Assembly (NCBI GenBank): GCA_038502055.1
Contig: JAXRKN010000045.1
Span: 3,308,501 to 3,372,500, forward strand
From: Tanytarsus gracilentus
Lineage: Eukaryota > Arthropoda > Insecta > Diptera > Chironomidae
Direction of reading: 5' to 3'
DNA length: 64,000 bases
Shown: piece after piece, positions 26,201 through 38,801 of the stretch
How the letters are laid out: each line of letters starts with the position of its first letter
Position numbering within the stretch: position 1 is the first letter of the stretch
Notes under the pieces: model-generated
Database searches by the model: none
The model's input: only the letters and a program-made list of their open reading frames with translations
What the model was told of the DNA's origin: nothing
Translations under genes and position numbers: made by a program

Positions 26201-27990
26201 TCAACTTGATGGTTTAGAAACCAGCTTTAAAAAGCATTTTTTATAAAACGATTAGAAACAACGTGAGCAAAAGCCTCAGAATGATAAATGCAGCAAAAAA
26301 GGCGAGGGATTGCGGAGGACAAAACTGCCTTAAAACTTTTTAATCACATTTTCATGCTGGTACATCGTTACATAGGAAAAACGATAATGGTGTACGCGTG
26401 GTGTTATAAAAGAAAGAAGAATTAACTTGATTTGGCTGGGTTGAAATTTTTGTTGGATTGAGATTTTTAAATTTATATTTGTTGAATCGACAAAATTTAA
26501 AAAATTAGAATGTAATCTAAAACAATAAAGTTTAATTACATGATTTATTGAAGGCCTCATTTTTAAACAAACATTTTGCCACCTCTAATAAAACCACTAA
26601 GGGTCATTTATTCCAATGTTGCAGCCATTTTTTATTAACACTCTGTAATGATGATGATTATGATGGTTGGAAGCTAAATGGACTGCAATTCGTTTGTAAC
26701 TGCGGAAACGAGTGACAGAATTCAGCCTGAGTTGGATATTTTTTCAACAATGAAGGTCGTTTTGTGGGAAAATTGAAAAAGAGCTTTTCATCGTTAAATC
26801 AAGGGGAATTTTTCTTTTCAAAATTATTTATTTTTTGAGAATTTCATTCAATGATTGTGGAAGAGTTAATTCCCCTTTAATGTACACACGCTAAAAAGCT
26901 CATTGACGAATGAGACGACAAAAATGAACAAGCGGACCTCACTCAAAAATTTGTTGTGTACAATGTTGCTATTTTTATTCACTTGTTTTTCATTCCACAA
27001 CGCTTTAATTGCTGCATGGCCCATAATTTTCTTCAATTTACATAATTTCCATTCTATTTACACGCAATACCCGCATCGCTCAGTTTTTCTAGGGCAGGAA
27101 AAATGTTGAGTTGTTATACGCACAAAATTCTCCGTTCGAGCGTAAATTTGTAATAGGAATTTTTTATGAGAGATAATTTGTTAGAAATTTCCATATAGCT
27201 ATGGCTGAATTCAGTGCTCGATGAATTAGATGATTTTTGCAGAATTATCATCCTATTTTACATTCTTTACGAAATGCTTCACATATTTTAAGTGTTATTA
27301 TTGTTTGAGGGTATCAAGAACATGACTAGGGAAAACCATTCAAAAAAATATTTTTGATATCATTTAAAGGCCTGTAATGCAAATGTTGACCATGAGTTGA
27401 AAATTTTTAAAATTGAAATAGAAAAACTTGCCAACTCTAAGGGAAAAATTTGAATTTCTCTATCTATTGAGAATTTGGAAAATGTTTGTCCCAAATGACG
27501 GAAAAGTATGAACATAAAAATAATAAAAAATGAAGCTATTGAGTGGCGCTTTTATATGCGGAACGTCTATTTATGATTATGATGTGGTGTAATCTAAATG
27601 CCTCTTGCTCGTTCTCTATTTTCCACATTATTACAAATAAAGTTTATGTGGAAACCGCTCATTTCAAGGACCAAACATGGAAAAATATTTTGCGTGCAAA
27701 TGGCATACTGTAAAGAGGCTCACACACAAAAAAAAGGGTTCCAATTTTTCATGCCAAACTCATTTATTAACTTTTTTCCTCTCCTCTCTATATATGCGTG
27801 TGTTTGCCACAAAATTTCTTTTTTCCTTCAATATCATATGGAGCATATGCCTTAGAGGTCTTTTGGGAAGGAAGAAGGAAAAAATGAACAATACAGGAAA
27901 GTGAGGGAGAGTGGCAAACCACACCCCAACAATTTTCACTTTGGACTCAGGGCGGAAGAAAAAAAGAAAGAAAAATTTTAGCTAAGCTAT
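23291..27990. other. AT-rich non-coding DNA, no gene seen
   Basis: The longest frame (106 codons at 23700-24020 +) shows no recognisable domain and has the Phe/Ile/Lys/Ser-rich composition of chance frames here. No RNA gene or long repeat recognised. Confidence 0.6.
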
Positions 27991-29045
27991 ATTATAGCTC
28001 CGCTATATATTAATTTTGGATTTTGCCAAAACCTGTTTTCGGCCCCTAGTGCCAAGACATTACATTTTGCAATATCAAAACTTATACTCAAATGATAGGC
28101 CTAGTCAAACCCTACAAACTGGCGAAAACAGATTTGAAATCGGTTGATCCTACGAGGAGTTAGAGCCATTTAAGTCATCTTACTTTCTCACTTTCTCACT
28201 TTCTCACTTTCTCACGATCTTAGTGAACGCCATATCTCAAGAACGGCTGGTCGGATTTGATTCGGGTTTGTGGCTAAAGATCGGGTTTTGTTCTAGTTGT
28301 GCAAGAAGTATTTTTTTTGAGGTACGACCCTCCAAGGACCGTCCGTGGGTGAAAAATGTCCTTTTTCATACAAATTTTCTCTTATATGCCTTCATGTATG
28401 TCGTTGAACTCGTAATTTGACCAGGAATCGAATGGAACTGACGATTTTTGAGGAATGTCCATCATGGCCGGCCAGGAGTGCCACTAATGTCCATTTTTCA
28501 GAACTATGGCTTCATGTATGTCGTTGAACTCGTGATTGCATCGGGAATCGAGTGACATTGAAGATTTTTGAGGAATGTCGATCATGGTCGGCCAGGAGTG
28601 CCACTAATATCCATTTTTCAGAACTTTGGCTTCATGGGTATCGTTGAACTCGTAATTTGACCAGGAATCGAATGGAACTGACGATTTTTGAGGAATGTCC
28701 ATCATGGCCGGCCAGGAGTGCCACTAATGTCCATTTTTCAGAACTATGGCTTCATGTATGTCGTTGAACTCGTGATTGCATCGGGAATCGAGTGACATTG
28801 AAGATTTTTGAGGAATGTCGATCATGGTCGGGCAGGAGTGCCACTAATATCCATTTTTCAGAACTTTGGCTTCATGGGTATCGTTGAACTCGTCATTGCA
28901 TCAGGAATCGATTGACACTGACGATTTTTGAGGAATGTCCATCATGATTAACCAAGAGTGCCACTAATGCCCATTGCAACGGAGTAGGGTACTAATCTAT
29001 GCGGAGCTATTGGAAATGGCAACGCCGTTTGCAGACCCATCTTGT
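27991..29045 (-). mobile_element. Family 1 repeat element, copy C (first of a head-to-tail pair)
   Basis: Reverse-orientation copy beginning with the terminal hairpin, TATAGC (27993-27998), TCC loop, GCTATA (28002-28007). The right body with the (TTTCTCAC)n tract (about 28182-28217) comes next, then about five 120-bp units, then the CCGTTTGCAGACCCATCTTGT end at 29045. The next copy follows with no spacer. In the core, alternate units differ but units two apart are nearly identical, giving a 240-bp higher-order repeat. No transposase is encoded. Confidence 0.85.
28381..28960. repeat. 120-bp tandem repeat with 240-bp higher-order period
   Basis: Lines 28441-28560 and 28681-28800 are identical, and 28561-28620 differs from 28801-28860 at a single base. 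Adjacent 120-bp units differ at many positions (GTCCATCATGGCCGG versus GTCGATCATGGTCGG). The array was therefore amplified as a dimer. Confidence 0.9.
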
Positions 29046-30101
29046 ATTAATTTTGGATTTTTCCAAAACCTGTTTTCGGCCCCTAGTGCCAAGACATTAC
29101 ATTTTGCAATATCAAAACTTATACTCAAATGATAGGCCTAGTCAAACCCTACAAACTGGCGAAAACAGATTTGAAATCGGTTGATCCTACGAGGAGTTAG
29201 AGCCATTTAAGTCATCTTACTTTCTCACTTTCTTACTTTCTCACTTTCTCACTTTCTTACTTTCTTACGATCTTAGTGAACGCCATATCTCAAGAACGGC
29301 TGGTCGGATTTGACTCGGGTTTGTGGCTAAAGATCGGGTTTTGGCTCTAGTTGTGCAAGAAGTATTTAGTTTTGAGGTATGACCCTTCAAGGACCGTCCC
29401 TGAGTGCAAAAATGTCCTTTTTCATACAAATTTTCTTTTATATGGCTTCATGGGTATCGTTGAACTCGTAATTGCATCAGGAATCGATTGGCATTGACGA
29501 TTTTTGAGGAGTGTCCATCATGGCCGGCCTGGAGTGCCACTAATGCCCATTTTTCAGAACTATGGCTTCATGTATGTCGTTGAACTCGTCATTGCATCAG
29601 GAATCGATTGACATTGACGATTTTTGAAGAATGTCCATCATGGCCGGCCAGGAGTGCCACTAATGTCCATTTTTCAGAACTATGGCTTCATGTATGTCGT
29701 TGAACTCGTCATTGCATCAGGAATCGATTGACATTGACGATTTTTGAAGAATGTCCATCATGGCCGGCCAGGAGTGCCACTAATGTCCATTTTTCAGAAC
29801 TATGGCTTCATGTATGTCGTTCAACTCGTCATTGCATCAGGAATCGATTGACATTGACGATTTTTGAAGAATGTCCATCATGGCCGGCCAGGAGTACCAC
29901 TAATGTCCATTTTTCAGAACTATGGCTTCATGTATGTCGTTGAACTCGTCATTGCATCAGGAATTTATTGACATTGACGATTTTTGAGGAATGTCCATCA
30001 TGGTCGGCCAGGAGTGCCACTAATGCCCTTTTCGACTATGGGTACTAATCTAAGACAGCGGCTTTGGAAATGGCAAAGCCGTTTGCAGACCCATCTTGTT
30101 T
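29046..30101 (-). mobile_element. Family 1 repeat element, copy D (second of the head-to-tail pair, hairpin missing)
   Basis: Starts at ATTAATTTTGG immediately after copy C and lacks the TATAGC-TCC-GCTATA hairpin that should precede it. The body is nearly identical to copy C and shares variants that copies A and B lack, for example ATTTTGCAATATC. About five 120-bp units follow (29440-30030), then the left end, with the ATAGCTCCGC box mutated, finishing CCCATCTTGTTT. The 71-codon + frame at 29728-29943 is just repeat units read in one frame. Confidence 0.85.
29440..30030. repeat. 120-bp tandem repeat, about 5 homogeneous units
   Basis: The 120 bases starting at 29581 and at 29701 are identical, and the following unit differs at only a few bases. 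This array repeats as a monomer, unlike the dimeric array in copy C. Confidence 0.9.
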
Positions 30102-31875
30102 TAGTTTTATCTAAGAATAATAAATAATTCTAAAAATAGGTTGAAAAAATTTATAAAAGTGTGTTTCAGCCCCTCGAAACTGAATTCACACAGAAAAAAA
30201 TTTTCTTCAACTTTTTTAATGAATGAAACATTATTGCAATGTGTTGCCACGCAGCAATTTGAGTAAAACTTAATAGATGGAACGCGCACTGCGGAAGGTT
30301 AACGCATTTTCTTTCCGCAAAACAGCTTTTCACGCTTTTTTGTTTATCACTTTGCAATTTCTAGCGGATTTGATTGATTTTCAATCTGCTCACAAGACAT
30401 TTCAATCAATAGACAACCCGAGGATTGACTTTTAAAGGGATGCTTGGAGAGAACAATTTGACAGCATTTGAAATGGAAAAAAGCACATCAGTTTGTTCAG
30501 TCATTTAGAAAAGTGTGAAAGCTGCTACTTATGTCTTGAGAGGGAAAGAAAGAGAACTGGAATGAGGTTGCTGATGATGCAAAAGGTTGAGTAAAAATGT
30601 GAAGGATATTCAAAGGCGGGGCAATTGGGTGGATGATGAGAATTACACACCAGAAATGAGAAATTCATTAACTCGTTCTTAGAACACTTAAATCTCATTT
30701 CTTCCCTCCCATAATGACTTGCTACTTCTGGAAGCACCCTTAGGGTTTTAATAAAAAAATTAATCTGTAAAAAGGAAAGTGATGCGGATTTTTTAATTAA
30801 AGAATAGAATTTTTAAAACAAAAAAAAATTAAAATTTTTATTTTTAACTCAACTTTTAATTGTTTGGGGTTTTAAAAATGATAATAACAAGAAAATTTTG
30901 TTGATGAAACTTTTTCTTCCTAATAACTCAGAAAATACGAAATGCTTTTTGAGTTTGTTTAATAAAGACTTTCAGATGGTAATGTAAAGCCTCTTAAAAG
31001 TTTCATCTTCTTTTTAAAAAAAGTTAAACAAATTTAAGATGTTCGTCGAGACAAAAGTGTGTGGATAAATTCATGTTTGTTTACATTTTTAATTACATTA
31101 CTCAAAAGTAGGAACATTAATAAGCTGTATGTAGATAAAAGTTCTCAATTTTAAAACTTTTTCAAAGTACTCTCCCATTTGTTCTTGAATCGAGATCTAC
31201 TTTTTTGAGTACTCGTCTCATTTATTTAATTCTTGTCTTAAAATAATACCTTTTGTATCTTGCCTTTCTGTTCGTGCTTTTATCAACCTCCATGCAGACT
31301 CAATGGATGTTTAACTTTTTTGCAGTGAATTTACGTGTACACACTGCAGTTTAAAGAGGAAAAAATTACCTTTTGAATTTAAATTATGGATTTTTCATTA
31401 TATGCTACTATTAACCTTCCAGGGCTAGTTTGTGAATTTAACTTCATTTTTATCCTGTTTATTTTGTTCAGAAAAAAATGAACGAGATCAAAAAAAATAC
31501 GGATAAAAGTTTTTTGCTCAAAATCTATTAGCTTTTCTTTCAGCAATGTCATTTACACATGAAAGTTCAGATAAAAATTTGGTGAAAAATGTCTCATAAA
31601 AATTTACTTCAATATTTGCCTCTACAGAAAATTAGTAAAAATTATAATTTTTTGGTTTTCCTCTCAACGTCTGTTCAGTAATAAGATTAAAAACTTTCAT
31701 AGATCAATAAACGCAAATCTTGGTTTTAAACACGAGCGAGATGAGGGAAAATTTATAAAGTAATTAATACGCATTCTGAGTGTTAAGTAAAAATATTTAC
31801 ACAATTTTTTTGTTGAAAAAAGCTCGCACATAATCTAATAAAAATAAATTTTTTCGACAAACTTTTGTTTCTCAG
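30102..31875. other. AT-rich non-coding DNA, no gene seen
   Basis: Only short chance frames on both strands. No recognisable coding sequence, RNA gene or repeat. Confidence 0.65.
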
Positions 31876-31958
31876 CAAAGAGCAGAAACTTTTGAAGCTC
31901 TTCGAAAAAGTTTCGAGACGTTAATGTGATTTGATGTGATTTATGATCAACATCATGG

Positions 31959-32162
31959 ATGAATGGCAGTTGTAAGTCCGCCTTTAAGCGCTCCATTGAA
32001 CCTTCTGATGTAAACAGGCAAACAAGTTTGCATACGAAGCTGACTCCAAAACGTTTGAATCAAACGCCACTTGACAATCTTCTTCGTCTTTTAAGTGTGC
32101 GCTCGTCAAGCACAAAAGTTGTTGATTCGGGCGAAAATTTATCGTCAGCAGTTTCAGTTTGA
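31959..32162 (+). CDS. Candidate small ORF (67 aa), no family recognised
   Basis: A 67-codon frame whose residue mix (Ser, Leu, Arg, Thr, Val, Pro, Asp) and varied third codon positions look more coding-like than the Phe/Lys/Asn/Ile-rich frames elsewhere in the flanks. It contains QTPLDNLLRLLSVRSS. No signal peptide, membrane segment or known domain is visible. The start context is poor (T at -3) and an in-frame TGA lies five codons upstream. A GTAAGT donor-like site at 31972 lies within it, and an acceptor-like TTGTTTCTCAG ends at 31875. The same stretch could therefore be a non-coding exon (31876-31971) followed by intron. I cannot decide from one sequence and treat it as a hypothesis. Confidence 0.2.
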   Translation: MNGSCKSAFKRSIEPSDVNRQTSLHTKLTPKRLNQTPLDNLLRLLSVRSSSTKVVDSGENLSSAVSV

Positions 32163-35100
32163 GTTGAAAATGAGCTGTGTCCAGATGACAAAATTTACGA
32201 TGCTAAAATTCTTATAATATTTTTGTAAAAACTTAAATTCAATTGAATTTTTTGCAAAAATAAATTTTTAAGTGACTTGCTCAATTTCTACTTGCGGCAC
32301 TCTTTAAATTTTAAACAAATTCAGCCATGTCTATGACTCTGAGCATAAAACATTCCCTAACCATATCCCATGACATCAACGAGACAGGTCAATGTCATAG
32401 AATGTCATCGCACAAGTGTATAGCATAAAGTTATAATTAATTGCTGGCTTTCACAGAAAACATACAGAACCGCGCGTGCTTTCATTACTCATTTTTTCTT
32501 CCTTACACACTCGTTCTTTACGGGCTTATCATCATTACAGAGATATAAAAATTTATGCTCATTTTAAATTCAGGACGACGGCAGATGAGAGCAAATTCAA
32601 GAACACAGAAGTAATCAGGGAATGATGAACTGTGTGGCGCACATGAGAGTTATTGCGACATTACAATGTTGCGGCAAAACATTTTATTATTTTTTTCTCA
32701 TCCATTTCATTTGAGAAGATTTATAAAGTATTTTAGCCATTCAAAATTATTAAAATATTTCACTCAAGTATTCATCCCTTATTTGCTCTCTTTGTGAATA
32801 AAAATTCGACTAATACTCTTTTGACTGATGATTCCATGGATGCGAAAACGACGACGATGTAGATGAAAAGGAAATCGTTTAAACCAAGCGACTTGTTTGC
32901 AATATGTTGAGGGAATTAGCCTTCGAGATTTTCGTTTTCATGTATATTGCGGATTATATTTCTACATGTTTCAAAAAAAATATAAATCCACGAAAACATG
33001 GATGTATATTTTTCACGAAGGGTTTTAATTTCATTTGGGAAAACTCATGATAAATTTCACTTATAAAGTTACCGTGCCTTGAGAGTAATACCAAGTATGG
33101 TAAGATTACATTGCGATGAAGTATCGTCAAAAGAGAGAAAGTTGACTGATAAAAGAAAATTTATATAGGAATAATTCTGAGGAGTATTAAAATATTAATA
33201 TTGCAACTTGATGAAAATGTTAAAAGGGTTGGAAAAATTTTAACGCCTATGAAAAGTTTTAAAAGCACAAAATATAAAATGTTAGGTTTTAATAAATATT
33301 TGACATTAAAAAATTTCACATCCTTGTTGATGTTCAGATGAAAATGACGCAGATGTATTTTTAATAACATTAAATTTGCATAGATGATGTTGACGAGAAT
33401 GGGAAGCACACAAATTTTTATTATGTTCATCACATCATAACACACTCACGATAAGAAGAAAATTTTCATCACAAAATAAGCCTAATTAAAATTTGTTCAT
33501 GTCTCTTCCTACACAACGTGCAATTTAATTTGACTAATTGAGTAAAATAAGAATTTAATTTTATCATGTAAAAATTTATCAGAAATAAGCACGTTATATT
33601 AAACTGCACTATTAGTGTGAATATGTACGTCAGAATATGAGACACTCCTCGCACTGACTCATACCGTTTTCTAGAATGTATTATCAGTGGAAAATTCCAA
33701 CAAAAAAACCACGTTTAGCTTTTTAAAGTCACGCGTGTGCATATTTATAAATAAAAACAGCAGGAAGTTGAACGATGCGATATCAAAAGGCGAAGGGTTG
33801 AGCATTCTTAAAATTATTTTAATAATATTGAAAAAATTTAAGTTTACAATAATTGATAAAAGCTCAAACCCGAGTTCATTAAATTAACTACGCCACATAT
33901 TCATGCAAAAACTTTCCTCTAATCACGCAAAATCGAGCGTGAATATGTCGAATAAAATTATTTTTTGTGTAAATTAAATTAACAGAAGCAATTTGAAAGT
34001 GAATTGTGAAGAGAAAAAATTGAACCATAAAAACAAACCATGACTGCTATTAAATCATTTCACGGTAGAATGATTGCGGAATTTATGGAGCTCAAAGGTT
34101 AGAACAAATATATCATCATGCAAAAAGGGACCGTCTCTGAGAAACAATGAATAAACGCCAAAGCTGGAGGTGTGCGAAAGTCTTAGGGTGGATAAGTCAA
34201 TTAAATTTTTCGCCTTTGTGAAATTATCTCCCATTATCATCACCCATAAATAAAATTATATTTCATCTCCATGGCTTTTATGTCATTTATTTATATCCCA
34301 ACCGATCTGACCAGGGGGTGCGCGAAAGATAAACTGAATAATGTCACGTTTAAATTTTCTTTATAGAATGAATGATAAAAATAATTGAAGGTTTTCAATT
34401 TTATTAAAATGACTCGATTGATGTCGAATTAAGTTAAATTATATTAAAAAAAAAGCTTAATCATTTTTTTTTGTAAAAGTGTCTAGACTCACAAAGACAA
34501 AAATTTCAATTAAAATTTTTATGTAATTAAATTTTCTTATCGTGTCAGAATAAAAACCGAAAAAATTCCTTTATGCTTAAAACGTTGGCGAAAAAGCCAT
34601 TTTTTAGGTCAGTGCTATCACAGATTTTATTTATTTCTTTTATTGCGGCCCAATTTTATATCATGAATGGGAGATCAATAGACAGCGAGAGAGAACTCTT
34701 TCAAGAATAATTTACGAGCCGCACGAGCTTTTTTTGTATGTAGTTTTCACTTCGTTTTATTGGGGGATGATTTTTATTATTCAGTGACATCGAGAGGCAC
34801 ATTGCAGGACGGCCGAACATCTCCTATCTAAACGACCTTCCTTAAGTTTACACTCGATGTTATTTTTAGGAGGCAACGATGAGTATTGGAAAGAAATGCG
34901 CGAAATGCTTTCACAAAATGATAAAGTGAATCCTGTTGATGACAAAATTTATTTATTTATTTCCTCATGCAATCTGACAAGATTTATGTGCCCAAAAATA
35001 TTATTCGAGATTTCCACGAGAGAAAATAATTTTAATTAATTTATTCTTGTCTACCTCCGAGAGTTAGTAATTAATTATATGCCCTATGGGTCTTTTTCTA

Positions 35101-38100
35101 AAGAATTATATGAATTTTCTTTCTGGAGCGGAAGGTGAAATTATGATGTCGGTTATTTTTAGATGCGCAACGAGAGAGAGATGACAAAATTTTCATTGAC
35201 TTTTTCAATTAAGGTTAATAAATTGTTCGAGAGTAATTCTAATTGATTTTCTGATATGAGGCAGTTGTTATTACTTGTAAATTTTTAAATTTCTAATTTT
35301 CATGCTTTCCTGTAGAGAGTGGGAAAATCGGGTAAAACTTCGAGAGCACCGCATAAAAAATGTTGTTGAAAACTTGAACTTTTCACTCGGAAATCGATAA
35401 AGAGCTAATTTATTAAAAACTTTTTCTCAAATTTTTCTTTCCTGACGCTAATTAAAAATTCATCCAACCCCTATCTTGCCGATGCCGAGTTGCTGAGTTT
35501 TAAGGTTGAAAGCATGCTATAAATTACTTTCCAAGTTGGCATGTGTGTAAGAAATGTTTTCCAATTCTCCACCCACTGATTGTATCTTTCGCTCCCCATT
35601 TTCATGTAATCTCTGCATGCTCTTCGTTCCGTCAAGGCTGCTTGGCTGAATGTTGGCCGTCGAAGTGTATGTGGGGCAAAATTTTAGGTGGAGTAAGCGA
35701 AAAAAATCTCAATCACAAGCGCATAAATTTTCGAACATGAGCCATTGCCTCAGCAGTAGGAAAAGCTCTAATGAAAATTGAGAAGACAATTGCGATTTTG
35801 TTTGACAGAGGTTAAGGGCGGGTGAGAAGAAAGAAAAATTACATTTTTTGCTAGATAAGGGGCGAAATAAGGAGACAAAAAATTTTTTCCAACTAATATA
35901 ATTTTAACTTAAAATTAAATTTTTCCAAAAAAATAACTTTAACAAGTGTTCAACCCCTGACTTTTTTCATTTTATATCTATACTGCCAAATTGACGTTGG
36001 TTGTTATTTTATAGACACAGCAAAGTTATAAGCGAAAAAGAAATTATTGCTTATGCTATAAAAGATTTAGGCGCCTTTTTTTGCTTGGCTCTTCCTTTCG
36101 TAATATAAAAGAAAACCCGTTAATTTCTTCGACCAACAATTATTTTTTTCCACGATATTAAATAAGTAAAAGGGCCTTCATCGTAAATCTCGACAAAGGT
36201 GAAACGCTATTAATTCTTCCATCATACTTAAAAAGATTGCGGCGAAGCAATAATAAAATATTTTATTATCATTCGATAGGTATTGTTATTGCTGTTTGCG
36301 AAGATTTTCCGTAGCTATAGAAAGCCACAAATTAATACGGGGGAGAGCTTTTTTTTTGAAAAAAACTTTTCATTATTTAATAACTTTAAAAAAGCTTGAA
36401 AGCTTTAGAATTAAAATGCTTTTTCACAAAGAAAAGTTAGAGTGAAGTCTGAAATAATTCCCTAAAAAGCACAAAGTCAATCCATTATGTGAAACATATC
36501 TCTTGAACATATTATTTTTCTGAGGCAAATCTGTACATGATAAGTCAATTTTGATCCCCCAGTTCCATTCTCACACACATACACTATATGCTTTTCGGGA
36601 TTATTGAGATGAGAATTTGAGAAATTTCAACTCAAATCACCTGAAGCAAATTTTCAACAGATTCAATTTTCTTCCTTTTTACGTATCCATGGGATTTGGA
36701 GTTGACTTAGAGAGGGAAAATCGGACGAAGTTGTAAACACGTAGAACGATATAAACACGTAAATTTCTTACTTTATCTTTTCGACTATTCTCTGCATATC
36801 CTCAGCTCATCCATAGATTTTTCACATCCACGATCGTAAAATGTGAAAAGATGATGTATTCAAATAAGCTCACTATAAAAACTTTTCCCTATTTTCTCGG
36901 CGCCGGATATTGACTTCATTTCTTCGATTTACTTTTTTATGCAAGGGATGCGAAATTTACTTGAAGATGCTTTTATAGTGCTGGTTAGAACTTAGTTTGA
37001 ATGTTTAAAAATTAAACAAGTTTTTTACCCTCGGGACCGTCACTTTTTACCCGTATGCAAAACTTGCAAATGTCTTCCACATCGTTGTTGAAATTGATTT
37101 TTTTTGAGAATGCGAGAAGAATTTGTTGATTTTTCTTCTTTTTTGCCATCATCCTCCGTATCAATATTTTCTCACTCATTTCCAAAAACTATAAAAGATA
37201 AGATCGTGCATGTTTGAGCACATTCGAATAAGTTGTCGCATTTATCTTCGTTCACGAATTGCTATCACATGCCATATATGTTTGTCGTTAAATGTTAATA
37301 AAAACAGTGTCGTTTACTTCGTTCTTGAAGCTTTATCATCGAGTCAAGTGGAATAAAAATTATGTGAGGCTTTTATATACATTGTCTATGTATGCGTATG
37401 TGTGTGATGTTGAATTTTATGCATGATCCTGTTGACGAGAAAAATTTAAAAAGACATTAATGCGGCAGTGAGGATTTTGGGAGTAATTCATCACGTCTTG
37501 AAGATGCAATAAAAAGTAAAGAGAGATGAAAAAGTGTCATTAGAAATGAGTTGAAAAGGCAAGGGAAATTTTTTATATAAAAATTTGAAACTTTTAGCAT
37601 ATTTTGAAAAAATACATTGTAAATTTTAAGTTGATCAAAAATTTAATTCAAAAAACGTCTTTTCCCAGAATTGTTTTCATTATCCACCCGAGCATAATGG
37701 AAATCTTTAATATTATTAAGATGAAAATGTTGTTGATTTATTCAAATTGAATTGAATCAAAAACGTGAGCGTGTTTTTTCAAATAAATTTGGTATCAAAA
37801 ACTTTCACTGAAGGTTTTCACGTGCGTTAGTAGTTGGAGAATTTTCAAGCAGATACAAAATGAAGAAAGACTATTATTCATTTTCCCTGACAACGTTAAG
37901 CCAATTTATGCAATGCAAATCGTGATTCATGTCACACTAAAGCTGTTGTCGGGACTGTTAAGGAAATATAAATTTTGGTTTTTCAATGTGGGCTGCGAGA
38001 TAATTTAATTTGCAGACCCTTAAAAAATATTTTACAAAATTTGTTAAATTTTTAAGTGTTTAAATTGAAAGCAACACCAAACCCAAAATTTATTCCTTTG

Positions 38101-38572
38101 GAATAATTTAATCAAGTCAGAATTTGCAAATTTTTATAAACCCTCTATCCTAATGGTCTATTTGTGCGCATCAATCATTGTTTACTATACATTCTCGAGC
38201 TTAGAGTGGAGTCGTGAGGCAGACAGTCGATCATAAATTATGCATACAGTGCTGATTATCTACCTTTTTTTCTATTATAACCAGACTTGACTTGCTCTAC
38301 AAATTTTGTTTGAAGAGTAAAAATGCTTGCGGCTGTATGCTAACGATGAGTGATGAAGAGCTTTTATATTGACGTTATTGCATGAAGAAGAAAGTCGAGT
38401 GTCAATTTAATATTTATTCAAAAGAAGAATGGCTAGTTGATAGGTATTTTGTAAATATGATTAATTATTTATTGAAAGTCCTTTCAGCTAAAAAATTCTT
38501 CTACAAAATTTACACAAGTAAAGATTTAAAATATCCATTAACATTTCGATGTTTGCTTTCGTTTCATTTCAG
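32163..38572. other. AT-rich non-coding DNA upstream of the kekkon-like gene
   Basis: No recognisable gene, RNA or transposon. Frames here are short and of chance composition, including the 86-codon one at 38382-38642, which runs through the proposed splice acceptor of the kek leader. This is likely 5' intron or upstream regulatory DNA of the kek gene. Confidence 0.6.
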
Positions 38573-38801
38573 AATCTTTCTCTGGCTTGTAGGCAGTCTC
38601 TCATTACATTCAATTAAAGGAAGAAGAAAAACGAGGGCGTGAAAAACGAGCAACCAGAAGCCATACGGTATCTCCTTCAACGAAGCGTCAAACATTTCAA
38701 GAAATGTTCATTTAATGAGAAAAACACATGAACACATTGTGAAATGCGAGTGAAAATTTAATGGTGGAAATAATTGATATGAAAATTAGAACTAAGACAA
38801 A
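38573..38801 (+). other. Probable 5' leader of the kekkon-like gene (part of coding exon 1), with upstream ORFs
   Basis: A pyrimidine-rich acceptor (GTTTCATTTCAG ending at 38572) precedes a rise in GC content, suggesting the exon begins at 38573 and that a non-coding first exon lies further upstream. Within 100 bases of the start codon there are six ATGs. They open short ORFs at 38704 (3 codons), 38715 (12), 38728 (4), 38744 (5) and 38761 (14, with an internal in-frame ATG at 38779). The last ends with TGA at 38803-38805, overlapping the main ATG at 38802. Such a layout usually lowers translation or makes it depend on re-initiation. The leader boundary is inferred. Confidence 0.45.

Noticed and set aside
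29728..29943. 71-codon + strand frame
   Set aside because: It reads two successive 120-bp repeat units of family 1, and its peptide repeats itself.
38382..38642. 86-codon frame just upstream of kek
   Set aside because: It spans the proposed splice acceptor at 38572, shows no domain, and has AT-driven residue composition.
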